A stretch of DNA of 32,474 bases from Bacteroidaceae bacterium (GTDB lineage: Bacteria > Bacteroidota > Bacteroidia > Bacteroidales > Bacteroidaceae). The translations under genes were made by a program, and so were the position numbers. Positions 31,837 to 32,474 of the stretch are shown here, piece after piece (within the stretch, counting starts at the first letter, position 1; each line of letters starts with the position of its first letter). Under the pieces are notes generated by a model. It saw only the letters and a program-made list of their open reading frames with translations, was not told the DNA's origin and did not search any database. The stretch lies in NCBI GenBank assembly GCA_017557005.1, contig JAFZFZ010000049.1:1-32474 (forward strand), given 5' to 3'.

Positions 31837-31896
31837 ACTTTTGGACGCAGTATAGATCTTTCTTCAAATTAAGCTTCGTTATTAAAAATAAAGCAG

Positions 31897-31904
31897 TACA
31901 TTTG
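31897..31904 (+). promoter_or_regulatory. -7 element upstream of the last gene
   Basis: TACATTTG (31897-31904) is a perfect TAnnTTTG, only 9 bp before the ATG at 31914. A transcript from it would be nearly leaderless. The -33 region has only TTCG at 18 bp (31875-31878). Confidence 0.4.
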
Positions 31905-31913
31905 CATATTGCT

Positions 31914-32339
31914 ATGCAGACAGTGGGCAGTAGATTTAGATGGATTGCATGCATATCAGCATTGTTGTTGTTATGCATAGTGAGTACCGATCAGCCGATG
32001 ATGGGGTCGGGGCAGTCTGCTGTCGCTCATAGTGGGTATACTGTAGGAGGCGATGCCTCGGACGATGCGGTCATTGGTAGTCCCGAGAACGATATCTTTA
32101 CCTACCATTTAAGCACCAACCGCTGGGGCTTGTCATCCAATACGCTCCATCTGCGTACGTCAGCTGGGCGCTCCATTTCGTCTGGTAACCCTTTGCAGCG
32201 CATTAGCCGAGAGGCTATTGTCTGTCTTTGTGCTAATACTGCCGCAATCAGTTTGAACCACGCGCAGTGCCATACCATTGCATCTATTCGTTTCCATATA
32301 GGATATTTCATCTATCATCGTTGTCAGATGAGGTGTTAG
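31914..32339 (+). CDS. Small secreted protein of unknown function
   Basis: I recognise no family. The frame gives 141 residues from the ATG at 31914 with a clear signal-type N-terminus: basic residues (SRFRW) then IACISALLLLCIVS. Mature sequence includes VGGDASDDAVIGSPENDIF, then STNRWGLSSNTLHLRTSAGRS and a cysteine/histidine-bearing C-terminus ending CQMRC. Four cysteines lie after the signal. Composition is ordinary for the region and the frame is open, but translation without homology is not certain. The promoter -7 element lies only 9 bp upstream of the ATG, which suggests a nearly leaderless message or a wrong start. No neighbour explains it. Confidence 0.5.
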   Translation: MQTVGSRFRWIACISALLLLCIVSTDQPMMGSGQSAVAHSGYTVGGDASDDAVIGSPENDIFTYHLSTNRWGLSSNTLHLRTSAGRSISSGNPLQRISREAIVCLCANTAAISLNHAQCHTIASIRFHIGYFIYHRCQMRC

Positions 32340-32372
32340 GGGGCTTCTTTATAGTTAACTAATTGTGATTTT

Positions 32373-32474
32373 GTTTAGAGTTTATAGAGGGCTTCGCAAC
32401 ATGTAGCCCTACTGGATGGTACATTAAACCCTCTCCCCCTAAACTCTCAACACTAAACCCTAAACCCTAACCCC
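32373..32474. repeat. Inverted-arm repeat at the window end
   Basis: The left arm (32373-32391) is GTTTAGAG-TTTATAGAGGG and the right arm (from ~32424) is AAACC-CTCTCCCCC-TAAACTCTC-AAC and then CTAAACC repeats. The arms are inverted words of one another around a ~33-bp core. The right arm is cut by the window edge. The 135 bases after the last stop codon (32340-32474) hold this element and no gene. Confidence 0.65.

Noticed and set aside
32450..32474. Telomere-like CCCTAAA repeats
   Set aside because: The words are part of a bacterial low-complexity arm shared with the nadD repeat; the resemblance to plant telomeres is chance.

Overview
The window is a piece of chromosome from a member of the Bacteroidota, most likely order Bacteroidales (Bacteroides/Prevotella-like gut bacteria). 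Three things point there. Several genes are preceded by the Bacteroidota promoter form TTTG-N19/20-TAnnTTTG, with exact or near-exact copies before higB, pyrH and the GH2 gene. Families typical of the group are present (DUF4290, DUF4248, DUF4956+VTC, an MG2-like surface protein, M60 peptidase, T9SS-like C-terminal tails). The housekeeping order tsaB-DUF4290-murA-rimM-M23-dxr-rseP and yicC-gmk-nadD is also a Bacteroidales arrangement. Assignment below order level is not possible from this sequence alone.

Layout. 1-1200: an accessory patch with a 32-bp-period repeat array, a hairpin region with two competing folds, a HigB/HigA toxin-antitoxin pair read leftward, and a 5'-truncated DUF4248 remnant. 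1228-2880: rsgA and frr on the minus strand, separated by a repeat with inverted AT-rich arms. 3075-7715: a plus-strand cluster of a VTC-type polyphosphate polymerase domain protein, a DUF4956 membrane protein, a DUF2490 outer-membrane protein, a small secreted protein and a Cthe_2159-type beta-helix carbohydrate-binding protein; this is the least understood and most interesting gene set. 7792-9483: aspartate dehydrogenase (minus) and pyrH (plus). 9583-16139: two large minus-strand secreted proteins, an M60 mucin-type peptidase with lectin-like modules and an MG2-like protein. 16231-17342: tadA coupled to a small ribbon-helix-helix-like gene, then an FlK-like thioesterase. 17467-19965: a secreted GH2 glycosidase. 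19952-27404: a long minus-strand run tsaB, DUF4290, murA, rimM, M23, dxr, rseP, birA (tRNA modification, cell wall, isoprenoid, ribosome maturation, envelope proteolysis, biotin ligation). 27530-31836: yicC, gmk, nadD, a MORN protein and a CvrA/NhaP2-type antiporter on the plus strand. The window ends with a small secreted protein of unknown function and another repeat.

Themes. Envelope and glycan functions dominate the accessory content (M60, GH2, MG2-like, VTC/DUF4956 cluster). Several spacers carry an unusual repeat architecture: inverted arms made of short low-complexity words around a core. One such element lies inside the nadD reading frame and encodes part of the enzyme. Two conserved enzymes show notable active-site changes: MurA has Asp in place of the fosfomycin-target Cys, and the M23 protein lacks the first His of the HxH motif. 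No tRNA, rRNA, CRISPR array, insertion sequence or phage genes were seen. No gene-free stretch exceeds 300 bases.
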